Below are positions 56,101 to 62,867 of a DNA stretch of 64,000 nt, in pieces (position 1 is the stretch's first letter; every line of letters starts with the position of its first letter). The position numbers and the translations under genes were made by a program. This DNA is from Phyllobacterium sp. OV277 (lineage in GTDB: Bacteria > Pseudomonadota > Alphaproteobacteria > Rhizobiales > Rhizobiaceae). The stretch spans positions 372,001-436,000 of the forward strand of contig NZ_FNIY01000002.1 in the NCBI RefSeq assembly GCF_900104355.1. The letters run 5' to 3'. Below the pieces are notes generated by a model. The model was not told where the DNA came from. It worked only from the letters and a program-made list of their open reading frames with translations, and did no database searches.

Positions 56101-57774
56101 GGCGCTGAGCCCCGCTTGCCCGCGGGCAAGACCGCCAGTGATGCGGGTTTCGCCTTCAAGCACACGGTCTGCGGATTCAATACCGAGCTTCATGCCGGTG
56201 GCATGACCATCCAGCATCAGATCAAAGCCGCCTGTCAGCGCTTCGACGGCACCGTTCGCTTTCAAATCCAGAGAGCCCGCGAGATCACGTCCGGCCAATT
56301 CCGAAAACGGCGCAATGCTCGACGCCTTGACCAGTATGTCACCGTGATAGATGAACTTGTCGATGGTCCCTGCAAGGGAGGTGCTGAACCCGTTGGCGGC
56401 GACCAGCGCCTGTTTGAGATTGACCGGCGTGCCGGCCTTCCAGTCGCCGTTTATCTTCAACTGGATCAACTCGCCTAGCGCCTTGGCAACATCGGCACGC
56501 TTTGCCGTGATGCCCGATATATCGCCGGTTACATCATAGGTCAGCGAGCGAGCTGCTGGATTGTCGAGGTTTTCCGCCAACCCTTTGGCAACCAGATTGA
56601 CCGATTTGGAAGCAAAACTATTGGTTGTCAGATTGGTCACGTCAACCGTGCTCGACCAGTCATTATTGGCACTCGTGCCAAAGGCAACCGCCAGCACAGC
56701 CCTGTCGACAGTCGTCTGACCACCCGCGACAGGCAGAATGACTTTCTTGCCTGTCGGATCAGCAATGGATGCGTCGACTTTCAGACGTCGCAGGAAGCCA
56801 TCATTGGTGGTATCGCCCGTCGCATCGACCGACAGGGCGGCGCTCTTGATATTCAAACGATCAAGCGACACACCGCCTGCATCACGCACGACACCATTGA
56901 CCACAAGCGCAGTGTCGTTACCAAAGAAATCCCGGAAAAGCGGCGGCACCAGCATAGCGATCTGGCCATCGACCGTGGTCTTGAAACCAAGTCCCTCACC
57001 CTGCCGGTTGATCTGTGTATTGCCTGTTAGCACGCGCTTGCCCGCAGCATCCAATGTCAATTGCAATGCGATATCGCTGAGCGGTCCCGAACCTTTGAAT
57101 GACAGCGCGACCGGAGGTCTGCCCTCGATGTTGAGTAAGTTGGCAGCGATGCCGTTCGCCGGTTCATTGAGCGAAAGGTCGAGATCGATCTTCTGGGTTG
57201 CCTTGGCATAGGCGGCCTTGATGGCAAACTGGCCTCCCGGCCCGTCGAGGCGTTGCACCTTGAGGTTTGAATCCAGTGATCCGCCGTCAAGCGTGACATT
57301 ACCCGCAAGCGAAATCTCGGATTTCAACCCGAAGATATTTTCGCCAAAGGCCATGCGCCCGATCTGCAAATCCTGCAGGATAACCGCCAGCGGCAATTCC
57401 GGCAGGCTGAAACCCTTGGTCTCTGGCGAAGGCAGGCTGTTGTCAGGCAATGGCTTGCGAATAACATCAATCCGCTCAGCACCAAGACTGTTGATATCAA
57501 GGCGGCCACGCAGCAACGCCAACCTGCTCCAGACAATCTTGGCATTGGTGATGCGCAGCCAGATGCCCTCGCGATCGGCGATGGTGATACTGCCAATGCT
57601 GGCTTCGGACGACAGCACGCCCTGAATGTCTGAAATCACAATCTGCCGATTGGGAGTCGACAGCTGATTTTCGACGAAGCTGAGGAAATAGGATTTCTCC
57701 GCCTCGGCGCTATCCTGCGCCAAAGCCGGTGCTGCAAAAAGCAGAAGGAATATGACTGCGAAAATCCGGGTCAA
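53173..57774 (-). CDS. tamB: Translocation and assembly module subunit TamB
   Basis: A 1533-residue AsmA-like/DUF490 protein. Residues 1-19 are a signal or anchor segment (IFAVIFLLLFAAPALAQ). The long middle is repetitive beta-rich sequence with many G-N-V-T-like strands, as in lipid-transfer bridges. The C-terminal TamB domain (about 1150-1533) ends in VGSDGDSGAGVFFEKDY with a terminal aromatic. It spans the periplasm and works with TamA in outer-membrane protein or lipid traffic; in Brucella the homologue is known as MapB. Its ATG overlaps the tamA stop by four bases. Confidence 0.93.
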   Translation of the reverse strand: MTRIFAVIFLLLFAAPALAQDSAEAEKSYFLSFVENQLSTPNRQIVISDIQGVLSSEASIGSITIADREGIWLRITNAKIVWSRLALLRGRLDINSLGAERIDVIRKPLPDNSLPSPETKGFSLPELPLAVILQDLQIGRMAFGENIFGLKSEISLAGNVTLDGGSLDSNLKVQRLDGPGGQFAIKAAYAKATQKIDLDLSLNEPANGIAANLLNIEGRPPVALSFKGSGPLSDIALQLTLDAAGKRVLTGNTQINRQGEGLGFKTTVDGQIAMLVPPLFRDFFGNDTALVVNGVVRDAGGVSLDRLNIKSAALSVDATGDTTNDGFLRRLKVDASIADPTGKKVILPVAGGQTTVDRAVLAVAFGTSANNDWSSTVDVTNLTTNSFASKSVNLVAKGLAENLDNPAARSLTYDVTGDISGITAKRADVAKALGELIQLKINGDWKAGTPVNLKQALVAANGFSTSLAGTIDKFIYHGDILVKASSIAPFSELAGRDLAGSLDLKANGAVEALTGGFDLMLDGHATGMKLGIESADRVLEGETRITGGLARGQAGLSAKNFRVENAQTLVTANGTFATGAANFDFGLDLTNLALLSEKASGALKVKGSARGSDGIIGLAFNAGVPDGKLSGRKLSEGAFSFNGLLLKDALDGRVSGLAFLDGVRADLATEFALHDDEKRLSNVQFIAGGTRLRGDVTQDKKGLLQGNLTLASSDVSTAAALFLLEATGKANAAIALTHDDEQQNVDIKGDIDGLKASNVVVGKAAIALAAQNIFKVPSANGTVTATTVSAAGIEISNLDAQATQEGKTTDFKLNAALKNGAKTSVGGSLEPTEKGFLLSLANMDLTKGALAARLVQPAAINVAGSNVSFGDIILDIGKGKVTVRGDVAETLDLSVAIDKLPLDIANTVKPDLGLGGEINGTAKIGGTREKPDVNFNMQARAITAAMLKKAGLDGLNLDAKGTSTTDQLNVDAHLTGANGLDASAKGSVPLTPGQLAVDLTLGNLPLRALNGVVKDQNLAGNVTGRGRITGTLQKPNAEFDLKGSGLSAKPLQEAGLSPLQLAAAGRFANDMLTLSSAKVDGPQGLTVSASGNVPVSGSGLGINVTGNIPLALANRFLADRGTQAKGNIDVTASVSGSFQQPLIRGMFSANGAEIVDPETNLRLQRITLLGSMEGQTVTIRTLNAGLSTGGTVSATGTISTDAAANFPANIQIKLDKARYADGNMVVATLTGALGINGSLTRDPLIAGTINIDRAEISVPESFGGSSAVIDVKHKKTPKAVARTLKRAKADQPTTAKSTARPSVVRLDVNVTAPSKIFVRGRGLDTELGGSVRLTGPATNIQPVGGFDMIRGRLEILGQRITFTEGQVTLVGDLDPELNFVASTQSSDITVNVGVKGRVSDLKITFSSQPELPQDEVLARLIFNRSITELSPLQIARLAAAAAELAGGSNSSLIDSLRKSTGLDDLDVVTDSEGNAGVKAGRYIRDNVYLGVEAGAAGKTKGTINLDVTPQLKAKGSVGSDGDSGAGVFFEKDY

Positions 57775-59699
57775 AACGCCTGTCCTATACCAACGTAGAA
57801 AGCAAAACTGGGATCATCTGCCTGCCGATCAAGCGGCATCGCCACATCAAGGCGGATCGGGCCGAGACCTGTATTATAGCGGATGCCGGCACCAACGCCG
57901 ACCCGCAATTGCTGGGCGAAATCCGGGAATGATTCCTCACCAACATAGCCCGCATCAACAAAGGCGACGGCACCGATCGTGTTCGTCAGCTTGGCGCGCG
58001 CTTCAACGGAACCTTCAACGAGTGATCGTCCACCGATGACATAATTGTCGCCATTGCGCCGTGCATTCACGCCGATGTTGCGATAGGCATAGCCACGTAC
58101 CGAACCGCCACCACCAGCGAAGAACAACTCATCCGAGGGCAACTCGGCAATCTCTGCGCCGACAATCGAGCCAAGTTTCAGACGGCTGGCCAGCACAAAC
58201 CGGTCATCGGTGCCAAAACCGAAATAGGTACGACCTTCTGCTGTGAGCTTGGTAGCAAAGTTGCCATACTCGACTTCGTAAAATGGTGAGAGCAAGCCTT
58301 CAAGATAATAGCCGCGCGCCGGGTCGACCTTGCTGTTGCGGCTGTCATAGGTGAGACCACCGATCAGACCGACAGTCAGGAAATTACGCGTGCCGAAGTA
58401 ATCATCCTTGAACTGCGATTTGGCAACATTGGCCGTGAGCTTGCCGGACAACTCATCAGAGAAAATCTGGGTGAAACCGGCATTAGCGGTAATGGATGTT
58501 TGCGTATAGGCGTCGAGCACCTTGCGCTCACCGATCAACGACGCGATGAAATCCGTATCGGGTGTGTAGACGCCGGGCTTTGTGAAGCTTGCACCGAGCA
58601 AATAACTGTATTCCGAGGGATCATAGGACTGGCTGCCAATACCGCCGATCTTGGCGTCAATGCGCAGGCGTTCCGCCCGGCCAAAAAGATTGCGCTGTAG
58701 CCAGTATGTCTCAAGCCCAACGCCATCAAGCGTCGAATAACTGCCACCGACGCCGAAGCGACGCAGCTTCTGCTCCTGCACCGCTACCGTGATCGGTAGC
58801 AAGCCATCTTTGCCAATGGCATCGCCTTCCTCAATCCGTGCCGAACGGAAGACCTCAAGGCGCGACAGGCGCTTCTTGGCCCTTTCGATCTCGTCCGGAT
58901 CGTATTCCTGACCGGGTTGCAGACCAGTGATGAACGCGACGAACTCCGGGTCCATGCGCTCGGTGCCCTTGACCTGAACCGGCGCAAAACCAGCTTTCGC
59001 ACCGGGATCCGCATCAATGGTCGCATCAATCCGGTTGTTCTCGTGATCGGCCACTACCTCGCGGCTTACAATCTTCGCCTTGGGATGCCCCTGCTGGCGC
59101 CAGGCATCGACCACAAGGCGCTCGGCCTTGACGATGGCGGTGGAGCGGGCAATCTCACCAGCGATATAGCCTTCCTTTTCGGGGCTTTCGACAAAATCCT
59201 TTGGGTCGAGCGTCGGCGGCGCCATGTTTTTGACGCGGGCAGATGCAAACAGGAATTGTGCGCCGGGATCAACCGAGATAACCACCTTGGCAGGATCGGA
59301 CAGCACAGCATCGGGCGGAATATCGCTGGCTTCCTTGCCGTCGACCTGAATGCTGATGGTTCCACCATAGCGGCCATCCGCATAAAGAGCGCCGAGAATG
59401 CGCCGGTAGTCACCCCGCGCCTTGGCGAGCAGTCCCGCCGCGCCGGAGGCTGGTTTTTCCTTGTCGGCAAAAAGGCCGGACGCGCCTTCCACAAGCGTTT
59501 TGGTCTGATCATTTGTGGAGGCGGCGGTTTCAACCGTGTATTTCTGAGGATCGGCGATCACCGAATCGGCATCGTCTTCCTTTTTGGCACCCCAGAGATG
59601 AACGCCGAAAAGATCAAAGGCCTGGGCAGGCGAGACAAAAGCCGTAAGGGCCAGCAATGCGGCACCGAAACAACTGGCCTGTGGGCGCTTGAAGTCCAT
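57771..59699 (-). CDS. tamA: Outer-membrane assembly factor TamA (Omp85 family)
   Basis: A 642-residue Omp85 protein. Signal peptide to about residue 28 (ALTAFVSPAQA before FDLFG). Periplasmic POTRA repeats lie at about 85-320. The barrel starts near RRFGVGGSYSTLDGVGLETY and has the conserved ELFFAGGGGSVRGYAYR substrate-pore motif and the C-terminal signal ending in Phe (YVGIGQAF). An atypical acidic linker (about 35-80) follows the signal. ATG 59699 is used; a TTG just upstream is less likely. Confidence 0.93.
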   Translation of the reverse strand: MDFKRPQASCFGAALLALTAFVSPAQAFDLFGVHLWGAKKEDDADSVIADPQKYTVETAASTNDQTKTLVEGASGLFADKEKPASGAAGLLAKARGDYRRILGALYADGRYGGTISIQVDGKEASDIPPDAVLSDPAKVVISVDPGAQFLFASARVKNMAPPTLDPKDFVESPEKEGYIAGEIARSTAIVKAERLVVDAWRQQGHPKAKIVSREVVADHENNRIDATIDADPGAKAGFAPVQVKGTERMDPEFVAFITGLQPGQEYDPDEIERAKKRLSRLEVFRSARIEEGDAIGKDGLLPITVAVQEQKLRRFGVGGSYSTLDGVGLETYWLQRNLFGRAERLRIDAKIGGIGSQSYDPSEYSYLLGASFTKPGVYTPDTDFIASLIGERKVLDAYTQTSITANAGFTQIFSDELSGKLTANVAKSQFKDDYFGTRNFLTVGLIGGLTYDSRNSKVDPARGYYLEGLLSPFYEVEYGNFATKLTAEGRTYFGFGTDDRFVLASRLKLGSIVGAEIAELPSDELFFAGGGGSVRGYAYRNIGVNARRNGDNYVIGGRSLVEGSVEARAKLTNTIGAVAFVDAGYVGEESFPDFAQQLRVGVGAGIRYNTGLGPIRLDVAMPLDRQADDPSFAFYVGIGQAF

Positions 59700-60009
59700 C
59701 AACCAGCAAATTCCCTACACATTAAAACACAAAGACACACTGCAGGAAACGCGCGCACGCCGCCTGCAATTGCTAAAATTCGCCCTTCGAGCTTAAGAAA
59801 ACGATAACATGTCGGGAAAAGCGGGCCAACCCGCAATGGCGCCCGATGGGCCATGCAACCCAGCATTAGTGGCTATATGGCCACAAAACCGCGATACAAG
59901 CAGGATTGGCCTTGCAATCACTTTTTATGTGGTGCGTGCAATAGTTTGCCCAATACCTCTGCTGATAAAAATATTCATGTTTCATCCCATTCGCGCGCAC
60001 TTGATATTG
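59700..60009. other. Intergenic region upstream of tamA
   Basis: About 310 bases with no convincing gene. A plus-strand frame from 59809 runs through it, but it has no initiation site and only its 3' end (from 60280) is protein-like. The region must hold the tamA promoter on the minus strand; I see no clear -35/-10 pair. Confidence 0.5.
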
Positions 60010-60060
60010 AGTGCACATTGCGCACTATTTATTGACAAAGTGCATGCAATGCACTATTTT
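60010..60060 (+). promoter_or_regulatory. Promoter with two operators for the DUF4160/DUF2442 pair
   Basis: TTGACA (60032-60037) and TATTTT (60055-60060) are separated by exactly 17 bases. Two 17-base sites of form AGTGC-N7-GCACT lie at 60010-60026 and 60039-60055, 29 bases apart; the second fills the spacer, the first lies just upstream of the -35 box. Binding there would shut the promoter. The HTH domain of the second gene is the obvious candidate binder. Confidence 0.75.
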
Positions 60061-60077
60061 ATCGAAAGATATTTTGA

Positions 60078-60305
60078 ATGCCGACCATCGCCAGAATCGG
60101 AAATATCAAAATTCAAATTTATGCCGAAGATCATAACCCGCCCCACTTTCACGTCATCACACCTGATCGTGAGGCTATCGTTGCCTTGGCGGATCTATCA
60201 ATTTTGCAGGGTTCGCTTCGCAATGGCGATTACCGGGTTGTACGTGAATGGGCATTCCAGCACAGGAGATTCCTTGAAGATGAATGGAACAGCAGTAATG
60301 GATGA
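60078..60305 (+). CDS. DUF4160 family protein
   Basis: A 75-residue protein with the DUF4160 pattern: PTIARIGNIKIQIYAEDHNPPHFHVI and AIVALADLSILQGSL..., RVVREWAFQHRRFLEDEW. DUF4160 genes are often found as pairs with DUF2442 and have been viewed as toxin-antitoxin-like, though I know of no firm biochemical function. GAAAG precedes ATG 60078. Its 3' end overlaps the next gene. Confidence 0.85.
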   Translation: MPTIARIGNIKIQIYAEDHNPPHFHVITPDREAIVALADLSILQGSLRNGDYRVVREWAFQHRRFLEDEWNSSNG

Positions 60306-60753
60306 TGATATTATATCTGTTGGCGCGCCTCTACCTCGTATTGACGAAGCAATTGCTCTCAATGAGCGAAAGGTTCAAATCAGGTGGCGGACCGGCGAAA
60401 CGCAGATTATCGACACAATGCCCGCCCTCGCAAGCAAACGCATTTTCATTACCCTGCGAACGAATGATGCCCTCTTCTTAACACTCAAAGTCAACGAAGA
60501 TGGAAATGCGATCGAATGGGAGGATGGCGCAGAACTCTCCGCTATATGGCTTGAGCGCCTCGCCCCGGCCATGTTCGACAATGGTCAGTTCAGAGAGGCC
60601 ATGGATGAGCTTGGCATGAGCCTTGATGGCATGGCGGCGGCGCTGGAAATCTCGCGTCGCCTCATTGCAGATTTCCGCAAGGACAAGCCTATCCCCCGGC
60701 ACATCGCACTCGCCACGCGCTATCTCGTCGAGCACAATAGAAAGAGCGCCTGA
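60280..60753 (+). CDS. DUF2442 protein with C-terminal HTH-like domain
   Basis: A 157-residue protein. Residues 25-90 fit DUF2442 (PRIDEAIALNERKVQIRWRTGE ... LFLTLKVNEDG.. WEDGAELSA). The C-terminal part, MDELGMSLDGMAAALEISRRLIADFRKDKP, is like an HTH, longer than a bare DUF2442. ATG 60280 overlaps the DUF4160 gene by 26 bases; ATG 60298 is an alternative. I expect it to be the DNA-binding autoregulator, or antitoxin, of the pair. The stop codon lies inside the terminator. Confidence 0.78.
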   Translation: MNGTAVMDDDIISVGAPLPRIDEAIALNERKVQIRWRTGETQIIDTMPALASKRIFITLRTNDALFLTLKVNEDGNAIEWEDGAELSAIWLERLAPAMFDNGQFREAMDELGMSLDGMAAALEISRRLIADFRKDKPIPRHIALATRYLVEHNRKSA

Positions 60754-60770
60754 AATGACAGGCGCTCTTT
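60741..60770. terminator. Bidirectional terminator between the DUF2442 gene and dadA
   Basis: A perfect 12-bp stem AAAGAGCGCCTG / CAGGCGCTCTTT with a six-base loop, with T- and A-runs at both ends. It overlaps the stop codon of the DUF2442 gene. Confidence 0.88.
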
Positions 60771-60777
60771 GAAATAT

Positions 60778-62052
60778 CTACTCTGCAGCGGCGAGCCAGC
60801 CGGTCTGCGGCTTGGCGTCAACCGGCATGGCTGCGCTGATATGGTCTGCAACGATTTCCGCCGTAGCGGCCGAAAGAGTCCAGCCCAGATGACCATGGCC
60901 GGTGTTGTAGAAAACACCCGGACGCTTGCCCGCACCAACGCGCGGCAGCATGTTCGGCATCATCGGACGCAAGCCGGCCCATGGCACGACATTTGACGTA
61001 TCCATGCCCGGGAAGAGATCACGGCTCCAATCAACCAACGGTTTAACGCGGTCGTGACGGATATCGCGGTTTTCGCCATTATATTCGGCAGTACCGGCGA
61101 CGCGCAGTCGGCCAGCGCCAAGACGGCTGGTGACAATCTTTGCATCATCATCCAGCAGGCTGACCCATGGCGCTGACTTCTGGCTTTCGGCATCGTCAAG
61201 ATTAACGGTGATCGAGTAGCCCTTGACCGGATAGATGTTGACACGGTCGCCCAATTGGGCAGCAAACTTGCGGCTGGCAATACCGGCGCAGATAACGATG
61301 GCGTCAAAGCGCGCGGTCTCGGTTTCCGCATTGGCAATCGACGCCTTGCCCCATTCGACCACAACGCCGTCGGTGCCATGCTTCAACGCCGAGACATCGG
61401 CATCGCCTATAAAGCGAACACCGTGGCGGATGGCAGCAGCGGCAAGACCGCGTGTGAATTTGTGGATGTCACCGGTCGAATCGGATGGTGTAAAGAAACC
61501 GCCATAAAAAGAACCGTTCAGCGTTGGCTCAATGCTGCGGATTTCCTCATTGGTGACGGCACGGCGGTCGAGGCCCCCGGCTTCCAGCAGCTTGTTGACC
61601 TTGACGGCGTGATCATAGCCATATTTTGAGCGGTAAATATGCAGGATGCCGCGCTTTTCCAGATCGAAGTCGATCTTTTCATCGGCGGCAATCTCGAACA
61701 TGCGCTTGCGGGCTTCGATGGCAAGTTTGGTCGTGGCAATGGTGTTTTCTTCGTAATGCGGAATGTTCATCACGAATTCCGCCATCCAGGAATATTTGTG
61801 CCAGGAAGGCTTCGGGTTCATCAGGAGCGGCGCATCCTTGCGCAACATCCACTTCATACCCTTGAGTACCGTCGACCAACTGTTCCACACTTCCGCATTG
61901 GAGGCCGACAACTGACCACCATTGGCGAAGGACGTTTCCATGGCCGCATAACGGTTGCGATCAAAAACGGTGACGGAATAGCCCTGACGGGCGAGCGCAT
62001 AGGCGGTCGTTACGCCGGTGATACCGGCGCCGATAATGGCAATATGGGTCAT
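60778..62052 (-). CDS. dadA: D-amino-acid dehydrogenase (DadA-like), under a glycine riboswitch
   Basis: A 424-residue FAD enzyme of the DAO fold. Dinucleotide motif IAIIGAGITGVTTAYALARQG and the DadA-type NGGQLSASNAEVWNSW follow; the C-terminus has GVFYNTGHGHLGWTLSAATAE. DadA oxidises D-amino acids (mainly D-alanine) to keto acid and ammonia and feeds electrons to quinone. ATG 62052 has GAGGA about ten bases upstream. The tandem glycine aptamer in its 5' leader suggests that it acts on, or is induced by, glycine; the reaction with glycine is inference. Confidence 0.92.
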   Translation of the reverse strand: MTHIAIIGAGITGVTTAYALARQGYSVTVFDRNRYAAMETSFANGGQLSASNAEVWNSWSTVLKGMKWMLRKDAPLLMNPKPSWHKYSWMAEFVMNIPHYEENTIATTKLAIEARKRMFEIAADEKIDFDLEKRGILHIYRSKYGYDHAVKVNKLLEAGGLDRRAVTNEEIRSIEPTLNGSFYGGFFTPSDSTGDIHKFTRGLAAAAIRHGVRFIGDADVSALKHGTDGVVVEWGKASIANAETETARFDAIVICAGIASRKFAAQLGDRVNIYPVKGYSITVNLDDAESQKSAPWVSLLDDDAKIVTSRLGAGRLRVAGTAEYNGENRDIRHDRVKPLVDWSRDLFPGMDTSNVVPWAGLRPMMPNMLPRVGAGKRPGVFYNTGHGHLGWTLSAATAEIVADHISAAMPVDAKPQTGWLAAAE

Positions 62053-62085
62053 GATATAGCGGTCCTCAAGCAACACATGGTTTCA

Positions 62086-62111
62086 GTTTCGCCGTTCAAA
62101 ACGGCACGAAA
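62086..62111 (-). promoter_or_regulatory. Hairpin between glycine riboswitch and dadA, likely expression platform
   Basis: On the minus strand GTTTCGTGCCGTT pairs with AACGGCGAAAC with one bulge, directly after aptamer 2 and 34 bases before the dadA start. No T-run follows, so it is more likely to act at translation or RNA stability than as a terminator. Confidence 0.5.
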
Positions 62112-62362
62112 CCCCATCTGTCACGGAACCTGAGAGCTTGGCCCTTTGAGCGCCCGCCGGGTGTTTGCCACCCGTGTCGTCGGCACCGTTTTCCGGTCAT
62201 TCGACCGGGCAGGGCTTTCTCCTTCGGTGGGTACAACCTTTGCAGGGCATACCTCTCTCCAGATGTTCTAGACTATTCTGGTCCTTTTGCCTGAGAGTTT
62301 CCGGGGCGGTTGCTCCATCGGCGCCGGTTTTACCGGTCTCTCCCAGATAGTCTGTGCGAACG
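62112..62362 (-). ncRNA. Tandem glycine riboswitch
   Basis: On the minus strand, aptamer 1 (about 62362-62270) opens with CTGGGAGAGACC and closes with ACTCTCAGGCAAAAGGACCA. Aptamer 2 (about 62264-62112) opens with CTGGAGAGAGGT and ends with CTCTCAGGTTCCGTGACAGA. These are the conserved GAGAG and CAGG...GACAG elements of the glycine class, and the two-aptamer order with a short linker is the classic architecture. It precedes dadA on the same strand. Confidence 0.93.
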
Positions 62363-62459
62363 CGAGATATATATCGCAGTTGCGAGAAGAGAACAACTGG
62401 CTAAGAAGCGTTACAGCAATTATGCTTGATAAAAGCGGCATACCCATCTGGAGGAACTC

Positions 62460-62696
62460 ATGAAGCCTGTCTTTCTGCAACTGCAATGCGCACCCGGCAA
62501 GACGTACGAGGTTGCAAAAACGCTATTCGAGCGGGAGATCGTCTCGGAACTTTATTCGACCAGTGGCGAGTTTGATCTTTTGGCCAAAGTCTACATTCCC
62601 GAGGATCAGGATATCGGCAAGTTCATCAATGAGAACGTGCTCGACATTGCGGGTATTGCCCGTTCGCTGACAACGCTGACCTTCACCGCGTTCTGA
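62460..62696 (+). CDS. Stand-alone Lrp/AsnC ligand-binding (RAM) domain protein
   Basis: A 78-residue protein that matches only the C-terminal effector domain of Lrp/AsnC regulators (FLQLQCAPGKTYEVAKTLFE, ELYSTSGEFDLLAKVYI, ARSLTTLTFTAF); there is no HTH. Such stand-alone domains bind amino acids and may join other Lrp proteins. GGAGG precedes ATG 62460. It is divergent from the riboswitch-dadA unit. Confidence 0.88.
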   Translation: MKPVFLQLQCAPGKTYEVAKTLFEREIVSELYSTSGEFDLLAKVYIPEDQDIGKFINENVLDIAGIARSLTTLTFTAF

Positions 62697-62713
62697 CCGG
62701 AGTGGGCGCGAGG

Positions 62714-62734
62714 CGAGACATTACGTCTCGTTTC
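62714..62734 (+). terminator. Hairpin terminator after the AsnC-domain gene
   Basis: A 6-bp perfect stem CGAGAC / GTCTCG with an ATTAC loop is followed by TTT, 17 bases past the stop codon. It is a weak to moderate terminator. Confidence 0.55.
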
Positions 62735-62867
62735 ATGCGCTCCGCATCTGCATTATGTAATCAATGCAATAAAACTTGTCTTTTCAGGCAATAAAATTCC
62801 ATTCTTTGCAGGAGAGCGCTTTTTCTATAGAGATGCTCCCTCGCCCGTTCTCAGCAGGATTTCGACT

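Noticed and set aside
59809-60279. Upstream extension of the DUF2442-HTH frame
   Set aside because: It runs through the tamA leader, the operators and the DUF4160 gene in another frame; the protein-like part starts only at 60280, so there is no frameshift or fusion.
62112-62362. Structured region read as a simple attenuator or small protein gene
   Set aside because: The repeated GAGAG and CAGG..GACAG elements in two tandem units fit the glycine aptamer; no good reading frame is present.
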